64,000 nt of DNA from Clitopilus passeckerianus (taxonomy: Eukaryota > Basidiomycota > Agaricomycetes > Agaricales > Entolomataceae), in NCBI GenBank assembly GCA_944990035.1, contig CALYLX010000112.1, positions 248,001 to 312,000 of the forward strand, given 5' to 3'. The position numbers and the translations under genes are program-made. Under the pieces are notes generated by a model, which did no database searches, was not told the DNA's origin, and saw only the letters and a list, made by a program, of their open reading frames with translations. This document shows, one piece after another, positions 45,598 through 58,483 of this stretch; position 1 is the first letter of the stretch; each line of letters begins with the position of its first letter.

Positions 45598-47688
45598 ATG
45601 GCCGCAACTCGACCCCGACGCAGTCTTCTAGAGCTGTTTGATCCTCTGGAAGAAAGAGACACATCTTCTCCGGACTCTGACAAGGAAAACGCATTCGATG
45701 CCACCTCGCTATTCGGTCAAACGGCCACCAAGGAACACTCCAGTCCAGTCAAGCTCAGCCGCAGACTGATAGATGTTGGCGACATTACTACTGACGACCC
45801 ATCTATGCTCTGTATGCTTACTGATGAAGAAGAGTTGGAAGAGGTTGGTGAGGAGGACGAGAAAGACCCACAATCAACCTCCAAAACCTCACCCCCGTTC
45901 GCGACAATGTGAAGAATCCGCAATTCCTCTCGTCTATCTCAATCATACGTACACCCCTGAGGGAACTACAAATTGAGCAAGAGGTTGCTCCTGGGTCAGC
46001 GAAAACCCCGAAGCGCAGCCATCTCCCTTCTTCACCTCTCGCCCTTGCAGCAAGCACATCTACCCTCCCCACAATCTCGGAAACCACGGGCATTTCATCT
46101 ATCATCGACCGAGTGAATACTGTTGGTGTTTGCTTTGCAAGCACAAGCTATGTTCAAGGGCAGTCCTTTAACGACGACTCCAAAGACGAAGGGTCAAGCG
46201 AGGATTGCGACAAGACGTCCGAGGCGGTGGCATTGACCCCACCATGCGAATCCATCCCGGAGGAACCTTTGGATATCTCCTTGGGCGATGTTACCCACTT
46301 TGAATCAACACCTGCCACAGATGCTCGTCTTCCACCATCCACACTTCGGCCAGCCAAGGCAGATAGTTCCCCGTGCGATATGAACCGCCAATCCACAGAT
46401 TTGCAAGCCTCTTTCCAGCTTCACATGCAATCGGAGGAGGCTAGTTTTGACCTTTTGAAGGACAAAATTTCCTTCTTCAACTCTCCTGGGAATGATGACA
46501 ACGACACCTTCGACATGACCACAGAAATGGAGAAGATGAAGCAAATTATTGCCGAAGCTGGCCTAGAAGAACCTTCCACAGATGACAAAGGTATAGTGAT
46601 CCCTTTTCAGATGTAATCGCAAGATGCTGACACAAGAATAGGTCGTAAGGATTCCGTCGTCGAAACGAGTCCAGAGACTGCTCCAGTCAGTGCCCCTCCT
46701 CCGAAGACGCCATTGAATGCATCAAGATCAACCCGACCGGAACGTCGAGGTATGTATCCTCAGTTTTCTATTTTTATTTTGAACTGTCGATAACGAAGCA
46801 AAAATAGCTGAAGAGGCTATCCACAATGCTCCTGCGAAAGCTGCGTCGCATATCAGTATTCCGAAGGCTGCCGTCTTCGTTCCCCCGCCGGCCATCGAGC
46901 AGCCACAAGTTATAGCCACCCAAAGTCAAAGCGCAAGGGCCAGCATTCCTGCTCCCTCACGCCGCTCTAGCTTGGCCATGAGGGGACCGGCTGTGCCTGC
47001 CCTTCGCATTATCAAGAGGGCACCTTTCCAAGGTCACGAGAAGTCGGCATCAACGAGTATCGTGGATCCGGTGGTATCATCCACCCCCTCAGTGACGCCA
47101 GTGGCCCACACGGCACAAGCGCCCGTTACTGGAACTTCCATTGACAAGGTCGTCTCAAGCCGGCTTCAAAGGCGCGTGTCAGTTGGCCTGATTGGTACCA
47201 CGAAGCCAGGTACAAGCACATCAACCACAGGGGCAAGACGGCTAACAGTCGCCGATCGAGGACGTGCGTCTGTAAATCCTCCGACAATTCAAGAATTGGG
47301 CAAAAGTACTGCTGGACCAAGGCGTGCCCCGATTGCTCAAGGGTCTTCAGCAACGACTTTGATAAAGAACGATCGAGGGTCGTTGTCTAAGAGCACGACG
47401 ACAGGGCCAAGGCGTGTGGCCATCTCAGCGCCCAGCGTCAATCCCACGGCTGAGGCATTGGCTCCAATAGCCCGTCGGACAGCTGATGCTTTCGGCGGAC
47501 TTAAAGCGCCAGTACGACAAGCGAGACCTTCAGTGGCTGGGAGCTCTGCAGCCCCTCGACCATCCATTTCTCGACTTCCAGCTCCTGGGGCCTCCGGAAT
47601 CGCGAGGCCCTCGCTTGGATCCACAGGGCGAGTGGGCGGAACTGCGATGTGCGGCAGAAATCCAATTACCCGAAGAACGGTGCAGTGA
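45598..47688 (+). CDS. Disordered Ser/Thr-rich protein, divergent partner of SLD2
   Basis: Family not recognised. Begins MAATRPRRSLLELFDPLEER, then an acidic region and, after a one-base slip at AAAA 45883-45886 (a fifth A joins STSKN to LTPVRDNVKN), RTPLRELQIEQEVAPG, a short predicted coiled part (MTTEMEKMKQIIAEAGLEEP), two introns, then a long basic Ser/Pro/Ala-rich tail with repeated RRP/ARPS motifs (ISRLPAPGASGIARPSLG). Many SP/TP sites. The basic tail and shared promoter with SLD2 could suit a microtubule- or chromosome-associated protein, but nothing in the sequence proves it. Confidence 0.65.
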
Positions 47689-48282
47689 ACCCGAGGCCAA
47701 GGACCAACGATAATGAATGAATTTGCAACTATGTATATTGACCACCCCCTTCGCATTACGTTTTTTTATGTCGCATGGCACCCGCATATCAGTTTTTCTC
47801 ACTATGAACCTTATACATTGCATTCGCGCACTTGCAGTAATCTTGACGCACGATAACCGGCATTGACATGTTTGTAAAACTGTTGTGGAGCGTCGCATGA
47901 CATAGCTTTCCGGTCAAGGGTGGATGGATGTGCGAATGAACGCACAGATATGGGAATATTCCGCAAAAATTGGAGGATAAGCCAGGAGATTTGAGAGGAT
48001 AATTTATATATTTTTGAGGGGAAATATATGATTAGATCAAAAAGAGGGTTCATTCTATTTTCTGTGTTTGCGTTTGGTTGTCCACGTCAAGGAGCCGCCT
48101 CGCTTTGTCCCTTTTCTTCCAAGACGTCCAAGCTGCGCATGCGGGCCTGTCGGATTCTTCTCCCCGTGTACTATTGATACGATTAACGTTGACTTTCTTT
48201 TCATTCATTAACTCTCTTTCACTTTTTCCTCTTTCCTCTTTCTTTATTCCTCGTATTACGACAAACCACCCTCGCAACACAC
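47689..48282. other. Intergenic region before Pal1-like gene
   Basis: 594 bases. The last 150 bases before the ATG are rich in CTTT and CTTTCTTT units, a common strong-promoter/leader type in basidiomycetes. No further feature. Confidence 0.45.
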
Positions 48283-51102
48283 ATGCATCGCCACCAAAGG
48301 ATAGGATCATGGAGCTATACAGCGGACGCGAAGAACATCGACAGCAGGCGATACTCTTATGCAGGAGGCTTTGAGGAAGGAAAAGAACACCTCGGGCAAG
48401 GAGGCGTGGTGGTAACAGAGCGGTGGACACCAGCCGACCTATCTTTTGCGCATGGGTTGCATGATGATCCAGCATTCTCAGCTGATCCTCATTCAAATCC
48501 CTTTTTTGCTTCAAGTCACGATACCTGGTCACCCCCCATTGTAACGGCGTTGCAGGCGGCCAACCATCCCTCCGCCCACGACTCTGACGACTCCCATTTT
48601 GTTCAGCTCAACAACTCTTCCATGTGGGCTGATGACAGCACAACCTCTCACGAGTCCTCGTCGACTGATTGGCATCACTCTTCAACGTCGGCCTCCTCAC
48701 ATTCGACTGCTCCTACTTCCAATGAAACACACCTTCTACCACCATACCTGCCCCACGCAAGGGGCAATGAACAACTGCTTGAGAAGGGAGCACCTTGGCC
48801 ATTGACCGAGAAGAAGAAGATGAAGGCATCAATGTCTCTTTTCTGGAGACGAGGACAGACGGAAGTTGATATGGTCGACCCAGCCAGCCTAGACGAGGAT
48901 TCTCCTCTGGGCTATAAACAGGGGCCGCCACCTCCTTCACTAGATGCGTTTAGGAAGGAGAGACCGGCAGCCCCTCGTATATACACCGAACCAGGGTTGG
49001 TCAAGACAGTTGAACGGCCTTCGATACCCAACAGGGCAGCGACTGTTGCTGCCGATGCGAAGCCACCCCCAACCGCTGCACGTCGTGTCGTAGGGGGAAT
49101 CACCCTCAGCTCACGCGAGCTCGATCGCATCGATGAGCTTGATGAGAGCAATCCATTTGGCGCCTCAATACACCATAATGGCCCCTATGAAGCCGCTTTC
49201 AAATCCGGTCAAACAGGAATTGAACCTCAATCTCAAGAAGAGCGTAAAGTGCCCCACAACATTGGAGACCAGTATAAGGTTCGATACATCCTTGCTCTAT
49301 CCTAGTACAGAATTGACTCATTTTTCGTGAAGTTTTCCGACCCCGTGGTGATTCCGGATCTCAATAAACCCCTGAAGAAAGAGAAGCAGCGAAGTGTAGG
49401 CGCCTCCTTAGGCCTTCTTTTCTATATACTGAATCCCTTTATCTCAGTCGTCGCGACCCCGCCCTCCCCTGACGCACCAGTTCCATATGTTCCTGCAGGA
49501 GTCTCGTTAAACCTAGCGCCAGGGCAAATTCTTCGGTACGATTTCCAGTACGCCCAAGGCTATTCTGGCTCTCAGCCTGAACAATCCGTTACCCCGCGGC
49601 CCCACCCACCATCAGAACGCCGTATCATCAACGGGCTATCCGAACGCGACGATGAACGCCGCAGGACACGTTCTGCTTCTACCCCCGTGGACCACCCCCA
49701 ATACTACGAGGATGAGTACGCATACAGCGAACAAAATTCCTCGCGGCGCTTAGTACATCCCGACGAGTCATCATCCCGCCGAGACCGACGCATAAGTGCA
49801 CCCCAGGTAGCACCTTCGCAACTTCCGAGCTACCAAGCCTCAATATCACAGTCGGGCTCTCAGCCATGGCAGCCAGTGGATCCCAAGCAAAGTCCTGCCT
49901 TCTCAAATGGTTCGGTCAATTCTCCGCCCATGGAGCGTCCGCCAAATCATCGGCCGCATAATCATTCGCGTTTACCCCCGCGAATGCAAGCTCTACAACG
50001 TGATAAACGGGAAAAGGCCCGGCAGCAGCAACAGCAGCAACAAGCAGCAGATGAATCGCGCCAAATGCTGCAACAGCAACAACGAAGGCAACTTGAATTC
50101 GATGCTCAGAGTCGGAATGGTTACGTCGACGAAATGACGTTGGCATCCTTACACTCCCTTCAGATTGATGGCGACGCACGTGCCAACATGCAGCAGCAGA
50201 ACCATGTCATGAACACTTCCGGAGCAATTGTTATGGGTAGCGGAGATGCTTTCCAGGCGCCGAGCGTGACGACATCGCAGATGCTCGCTCTTGACCAACA
50301 GTATCATCACGTCACATCCCCTCAGCGTCATCCCCAGGATCAGTGGAGTTCCTCTGCATCGACAATCTCTCGGAGCCGCACCCCTCAAATACAAAAGGTT
50401 CACGAGCTATCATCTTCAAGATCCAGCAGCGATCTACACGCCAACTTTGTAGATCCCGAAGAACTTGCTGCAAATCAATTGTACCTACAGCAGCAGCAAC
50501 AACAAGAAGTGATGGCTATGCACGCAGGCAGTTCTATCCGCCCAGGCTCTTCGTTGTCGAGGCACACGCCAAGTATACCTTCGGACACTCGCAGCCTACA
50601 CCCTTCTCTCGCTGGCAGCGGAAGCTCCGTCGGTTCTAGCAACTCTCGCGCGAATCAGCGCCCACAACCTCTGCATGTTCCCAAACGCCTGGTCATGCCT
50701 GAGCCGCTGCAAAAGGGTGAACAACCCATTGCGGCACCACCAGGACATCAGTCACAGTCATCGCGTTCAGGGCCGACCTACGTGCACCACTGGCCACCTC
50801 GTCTTCCTCAAGCTACTGGTGCACAACCGACACAGGATCATGACGCGCCCGAATATAGGCTCCCACCCCAACTGCGGCCGGAGATACCCATGAACCAGCA
50901 AAGGTCGGGCAAACTGCGCAAACGTTCTTCCGTCCAGGTTACACCAATATATGATGGTGAATCCCATTTCCCGAAAGTCCGTACTTCATTGGAGACACCT
51001 TTGGCTTACGATACCCAGGTCATTGAGCCACCACCATCTACATCTCACAAGATGGAAAGGATGCCAAAGAAGGTTCTAAGCAAGAAAAGGGCTGATTACT
51101 AG
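48283..51102 (+). CDS. Gln-rich disordered protein with Pal1-like motif
   Basis: Two or three exons. The N-terminal half carries RVVGGITLSSRELDRIDELD followed by ESNP-FGAS-HHNGPYEA, which resembles the HH-x-GP-(F/Y)-(D/E)-A motif of Pal1, a fission-yeast cell-shape protein at sites of growth. After an intron at about 49276-49329 come FSDPVVIPDLNKPLKKEK and VPYVPAGVSLNLAPGQIL, another conserved stretch, then long Gln/Ser/Pro-rich sequence with CAG/CAA-encoded Gln runs (50025-50045 and 50490-50508). A 54-base in-frame stretch (49394-49447) looks like an intron: gtgtag...ctcag. The C-terminus is basic (KKVLSKKRADY). Link to Pal1 is tentative. Confidence 0.65.
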
Positions 51103-51977
51103 GACAGTTCCCCCTCACACTATTTTTCTTTTACTGGTCTTGTCGTGCACTGGTTGACGAACAATTGTCCTTGCCGAACAATCTTGGTTGTATTAATATG
51201 ACACTTCTACATACTATTTTCCTGTTCTTTTATATATGGTCTCATGGACGGGCACATTATCCGCATGGTCTCTCTTATACCTCTAATCACTTATTCATTC
51301 CCCACACAACGTGCCCCATTCCCTTTTGCTCTGCTTACGCTGTGTACTTTCAACCATTGACATTCACTTCATTTCTCCTTGACATAACTGTATGTGACAT
51401 CACGAGTTCCAGTACGTTATCTAGATATCCGCACACCCTAGAGGTTAATAATCCATATCCTTATTATTCGCTGGACAAGCGAATCTTTGGTGGTGGGATG
51501 TAATATATAGCACAGTTCTTTGACATCTCAGGCATGCTGCGATAGTTGTCAGAAATTATATTGGCGGCTTCTAGAGGTGCATGTGCGATATATTTCCCGG
51601 ACACTATCTTCGATATCTCCTTATCAGACCGTTTGCCTTCGCGCCGCTCCAACTTCAGATTGCCCACACGGACTGATTGACTGCTGCCCCTCCGAGATCA
51701 AGGAATATGACACCCACGTTTTCCGGTTGTGAGGAAAGTGACCAGGACCGTGTGATAGAAGCGAAGAAACGGGCTCACCTGAACGTGCATAGAGATAACA
51801 GTCCGGAATATACGTGTGGGCACCTGCCAGACAAGGCAAAAAGAAGTTAGTCTACAGCCTTTGCAACCGCGAGGTTCCTCTGCATTGAGCCGAGCCAACT
51901 GCGAAAAGGCATAAAAAGGCGGCTAGACAAAGCAGGATGGGCAGCTGCTCCAAGCACGTACACCAGTCTCAGTCAAT
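51103..51977. other. Intergenic region upstream of RNase T1 copy A
   Basis: 875 bases: 3' end of the preceding gene and a long promoter. It contains the conserved two-part module at 51709-51788 shared with copy B. Just before the ATG the leader is CA-rich. Confidence 0.5.
51709..51788 (+). promoter_or_regulatory. Conserved upstream module of RNase T1 copy A
   Basis: A 20-base-plus identical block (51709-51729, core cacccacgttttccggtt) and a 10-base block (ctgaacgtgc, 51779) are spaced 70 bases start to start, about 190-270 bases before the ATG. The same two blocks occur upstream of copy B with a spacing of 69. Either recent duplication of the promoter or preserved regulatory sites. Confidence 0.55.
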
Positions 51978-54149
<2,172 letters not shown>

Positions 54150-54540
54150 ATGATACGCCCATAAATATAATTGGCAGCAATCAAAAATTAAATTCACTTA
54201 CTGTCCATTCTGAGCACTTTCAACGCAAGAGCGAAATATGGCACAATGCTCGTCCTGGTGTGAACGCGTCCAAAATACGCGAGAGGCCGCGAGTACCAAT
54301 CGATGAGATACTATGTGCCAATTGCATGCCGCCCGAGTGGACATTTGACAAGGAAAAGCACGAATACTTAAGGTGTAGCCTGTAGGTCGAGCGCTGAGCA
54401 GGATAGGATGAGGCAAGATTTTCGATGGTGGCAATGCACTGTGAGAGCTCTCACCAAAAATCGCTCTATTCATTGTCCAGCAAACAATGGTCCCTGTCAC
54501 AGAGAACTGTGGCTATCTAACAGTTAACCCTACCCCGTTT
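54150..54540. other. Convergent intergenic region
   Basis: 391 bases between RNase T1 copy B and MATE stops. Its first part (to about 54250) is also found, diverged, after the relic at 57220, so it travelled with the duplicated gene. No gene. Confidence 0.5.
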
Positions 54541-56638
54541 TCATCCCAAGTCTTCCTGACCCTGTCCTCCTTTTGTCCCCCTGTCCTCCTTCTCCATCCT
54601 CTCTACGACCTTCCTAACCTCATACTCCCAATCCGTTTTCAACGCAAGGATAGTCCCGACCATAGAAGTATAAACCAGGCAAATAGTGAAGCCGACCCAC
54701 AAACCCTCAAACCCCAGCCTTCCTTGAATGCCAACCACCCCCCAATAGGCAATGCAACCATCCAATACCCAGCCATATTCATCATAGCACCGACGAATTG
54801 CTGACCTTTGGCGCGCATGATACCGGCTGTGACTGCTGCGTTGCCGTCGACGATCTGGAAGAGTGCGATTATAGGGAGAATGGATGCGATGAGGGAGATC
54901 ACATCTGGGTCTTCGATGAACATCGTTCCCCATTTCTTGCGGAACGTTAGGAGTAGGATACTGCAAGATTGGATGAGATATAGTTATATATTCTGAGGAA
55001 TTGTGCACGCACGAAGTCGAGAAAGATGCTCCAAGAGTAAGCACCATCGCAGCTTTAGCTGCAATCCCGGCTCTTCTAGCATTCTTCTCACCAAGAAGGT
55101 TCCCAATTCTATGCAATAATCATCAGTCCTCTGTCTCTTCGCTGCAAATAGACGGATAACCCACCGAACAGGAGCGGCTAGTGCTACACCAAGCGCAAGC
55201 TGGAACATCATCGCACCAGTCGTCGAAAGTGCGGACTGAGCAGCAAGGGCAATAGGTCCCAGTTGACTAGCAGCGAAAACCATGACCTCCCAGGCCCACC
55301 ACTCCGTGGCTAGCTGGCCGATTCCGCTCAATCCGAGCTTCGTCACGGTGCTCAACCCTTCTTTGTCGAAGGCTTCTCCAAAGTTCCACCCGTACCAGCC
55401 TTTGCCCTTTCCGTAGCCAACCGCGGATGGTTTGGTAGGAGTATTGTCGGCGGTACTTTTGATCGTTGGATCCTCCCGGCCCTCAGAGGCAACATCGGAA
55501 GGGGGAACCCCATACCACCCCTTCCGACTAACCCACATATATGCATACGCCAGGTTCATGAACATAAGCCCCCACTGACATGTCGCCGTCGATATTGGCG
55601 CTCCGATAAACCCGAGTTTCCAAGAATCAAACGGTTTGAAGGGCAAGCCGAGGACAAGGGTGTAGTTGAGTAAGAGGTTGATTGGGGAGATGATGATTAT
55701 TAGTTTAGTCGGGATGGAGAAAAGTTCTTGAGCCGAGAACCAGCGTCTATGTCAAGTGAGTATTTATCCGTATGAAGGTATATGAGAATCCCAGACATAC
55801 CGCATAATCGTACTAACGGCGAATGCTAATAATACTACCGTTCACTGCTTGTCCTCTGAAAAAGTACTGGTGACTTACCAGGTAACCCAATACATTCCAC
55901 CTTTAAGTACTGAGCTGCCAATCTTGCAACTTCGGGATCTTGTCTTAATCCAAGGAGAATTCCTTCTGCATGGTACCAAAGTGTCCATATCATCTACACC
56001 ATTCAAATTAGTTCCATGTTCACATTCACCAAATGATGCCGAGTACTTACCATAATCTGAACAGCAACCCCAACGGAAACTCTCATGGTCCAAACTCTCA
56101 TCATACCAGGCTGTTCACTAGTCCATGCCGGGGGTAAAAGCGTATCGAGAGCACTACAAAATCCGTGTATCACACTCAAGCCTGTTACGCCTGTAGTCAT
56201 CGTGGCTATTGAAATAGCGGCAAGAGCGGTGGTTGAAAGATGTCCGAGGGTGAAGACGGACACGAAGACGAGGGAGTATTCGAGAATTTGGGATCTGAGA
56301 AAGAAGGGCAGAGTTTTTTAAAATCTTCAACAGTACAGAGGACAAGGATGTAAATGAGCGCACCCAAATACTGGTACGGCGAAGGCTCCGATCGTCCGAC
56401 ATTCTTGGAAGAACATCGTTATTGTGTCGACAGATTCCGTTGTGTATAATATATCCCTTAAAGCATTTTCATCTCGGGTATAAGTCGTTAGTGTGCTGGA
56501 AGACGTAGAAGATGATAGAAGAGGTGTCGTTTCTGAAGTTGCGGTGCTGCTGGAAGTCATGGTAGGTCGAACAGCCGATAGAGAGAAGTCGACGAGGGTA
56601 TCTGATTTTGAGACGTCTTGTCCATGGGTGGAGGACAT
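54541..56638 (-). CDS. MATE-family efflux transporter
   Basis: Multidrug and toxic compound extrusion antiporter, with about twelve membrane segments: TTALAAISIATMTTGVTGL, KLIIIISPINLLLNYTLVLG, IGQLATEWWAWEVMVFAA, ALGVALAAPVRIGNLLGEKN (typical MATE stretch), LIASILPIIALFQIVDG, and LWVGFTICLVYTSMVGTIL. The N-terminus is Ser/Thr-rich and cytoplasmic (SETTPLLSS). Several introns. The frame slips once at CCCC 54712-54715 between LAFKEGWG and GFEGLWVG; one more base restores it. It lies between the intact RNase T1 genes and the relic; a function linked to them is not shown. Confidence 0.88.
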
Positions 56639-57029
56639 TTTTTCTTCAAGCTACTATTTCAGCTTTGATTATATTTTTTTATAGAAAGAGACTCTGAATG
56701 GAAAAGAGAGCTTAGATAGAGGAAAAGATGGACCCGACATTTAAGCGAGCTTCCGCTTATAAATTAGGTGGCCTAGAGGTTATCATGATCCCGACGTCTT
56801 CTGAATGACTCGTTGACACCGGAGTCATATTCGGTACCTAGACAGTGGGGTAGATTTGCTGAAAGTTTGTGTGGCTTACAAATGCTAACGGTCGATTCGG
56901 AAGAAGTGGCACTGTGGCAGCACTAGCAATTGGTGTGCAGAGGATTGAGAGTATGCAAATAATGCATATGCCAGATACTAAGATAGTACGACGTGTCAGG
57001 ACAAGCAATGGCCTCTAAAAGATACGGCC
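56639..57029. other. Upstream of MATE gene
   Basis: 391 bases with the MATE promoter; a purine-rich stretch just above the ATG. No separate feature beyond the adjoining relic. Confidence 0.4.
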
Positions 57030-57380
57030 TTCGACAACACCATGTTACGAAGTTAGATAAACGTTTGCAAGAGACTTGAAGTCCAATTTGACCAACACTG
57101 CAGGCATTCCCATCGCCAACGACTTACCATGAGTTCCGATAAAGAGCTGGAACATTCACGCAGGTGTTGTCTATGATGACAAGATATGATATTGCATCTG
57201 CAACAGCCAGCTGGTGGGTCAAAAGCATGCCTCACCCGTACTGGTGCTTCGTTGACTAGTGGGCTTGTTGGTGTGATTTCTGAGCAGTATATCATTGCCA
57301 GCAATAAAATATTAGTTTATGATACTGTCCATTCTGTGAGTACTTCCCAATACCAAAAAAAAGAGGCACAATACCAGTTA
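57030..57380 (+). pseudogene. Decayed third RNase T1 copy (relic)
   Basis: Diverged but alignable to copy B from near its third exon on: acaccatgttacgaagtta matches the HDYE exon; the fourth exon survives as atgagttcc-ataaagagct (57129-57150); the last exon (57221-57283) reads CLTRTGASLTSGLVGVI in one frame. The catalytic His of LTHTG is now Arg, the Cys after VE is gone and most of the GADRVIY region is missing. The 3' flank of copy B is also recognisable after it. No signal-peptide exon found. Cannot encode a working RNase. Confidence 0.7.
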
Positions 57381-57410
57381 TATTAGCCTCTCGAAGTTAG
57401 GAATACATGA

Positions 57411-58293
57411 TCAATAATTGATACGAAACATGAACTGGAAGCTGTACTGCTTGGTGTCCGGGTCCCAGTGTGACCAATTCCAATAGCCAGCATCATCCGA
57501 CGCGTCCTCAATTTCACGAGCAGGGATACGGAAAGCGATAGTTTCATATGGCTCTGCAGCAACCTACAAAAAAATTTACAAACGAAGAATCAAGTCGAAG
57601 TTAAAAAGAACTCACAATGAGATATTGGTAAGCCTTGTTCGGAGGCTCTCTCTTTTGCTCCCATGCACTCATAAACCGCCGGCGCGGTATAACATCCCCC
57701 TTGATTTGAGGAAGGTGGACCTGCACCATCATGCCTTCCTTCCCAGTGTCAACATCACGAACTTTTGTTACACGATATCCCGGTCGGCCAATTTTGAGGA
57801 AAACCTTGCGTTGTACGTTGCTTTGCGCTGGCGCAACCATTAGCTGCGTCTCTTTGGCATCGCGGGCTGCTCGTCGAGCAAGGTTCGTTTGATGCTTTTT
57901 CCTTGAGTGTGAGCGAGATAGGAGCCTTCATTTGTATGAAGGGTTAAACAAAGACGACATTCTAGTGAACCCAAGTGGTTGCGGAGAATGTAAGGATCCT
58001 TTATGTATGGTCAGAGAGGCGTCAGGTTGAAGGGGTGTTCTTACGCACCTTGGCAAGATCTATTGTTTCCAGAGCCAGTTTCCTAAGACGTTCTCGCCTG
58101 TCCACATTCGTCTCAGATGCCCCAGCAACTCCTCCTCCTCCGAACTTTGAGCCAACTCGATTCTGGAAATTACAGATTGTATGAGCAAATGCAAGGGTTT
58201 CAAGGATATGTACATCATTTTCATACCTGATAATCTATATAAAACACTTGTCAGTAGTCGCAACATTCTCCAAAGTGCTAGAAACGTACCCAT
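57411..58293 (-). CDS. PRP11: Splicing factor SF3A2 / PRP11
   Basis: U2 snRNP SF3a subunit. Exons: 58293-58290 (ATGG), 58234-58227 (8 bases), 58162-58049, 57998-57616, 57563-57411; about 220 residues once one base is restored. N-terminus MDYQNRVGSKFGGGG is invariant in the family. The U1/matrin zinc finger follows (CRLCLTLHTNEGSYLAH..KKH), then VFLKIGRPGYRVTK, RRRFMSAWEQKREPP, AAEPYETIAFRIPAREIE and the end FQFMFRINY. A T5 run (57896-57900; A6 expected on the coding strand) shifts the frame within the finger. It shares a 190-base divergent promoter with RRP5. Confidence 0.93.
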
Positions 58294-58483
58294 ATTCGAA
58301 GAACGAGCTCAAACCAATGCAATAGTAGAGGCTCTGTCCAAAAAGAGCGTGTCCTATTTTTGCTGAGGTAAGCTCCCATCAATTGAGATCGCGTTGCCCG
58401 ATGCGGTCAAAAATTCTTTTGGCTGAACGGAATCTAGCCAAGGACAAACGACCTTGCTGCCGTCCGACAAGGCTTCAGCTACC

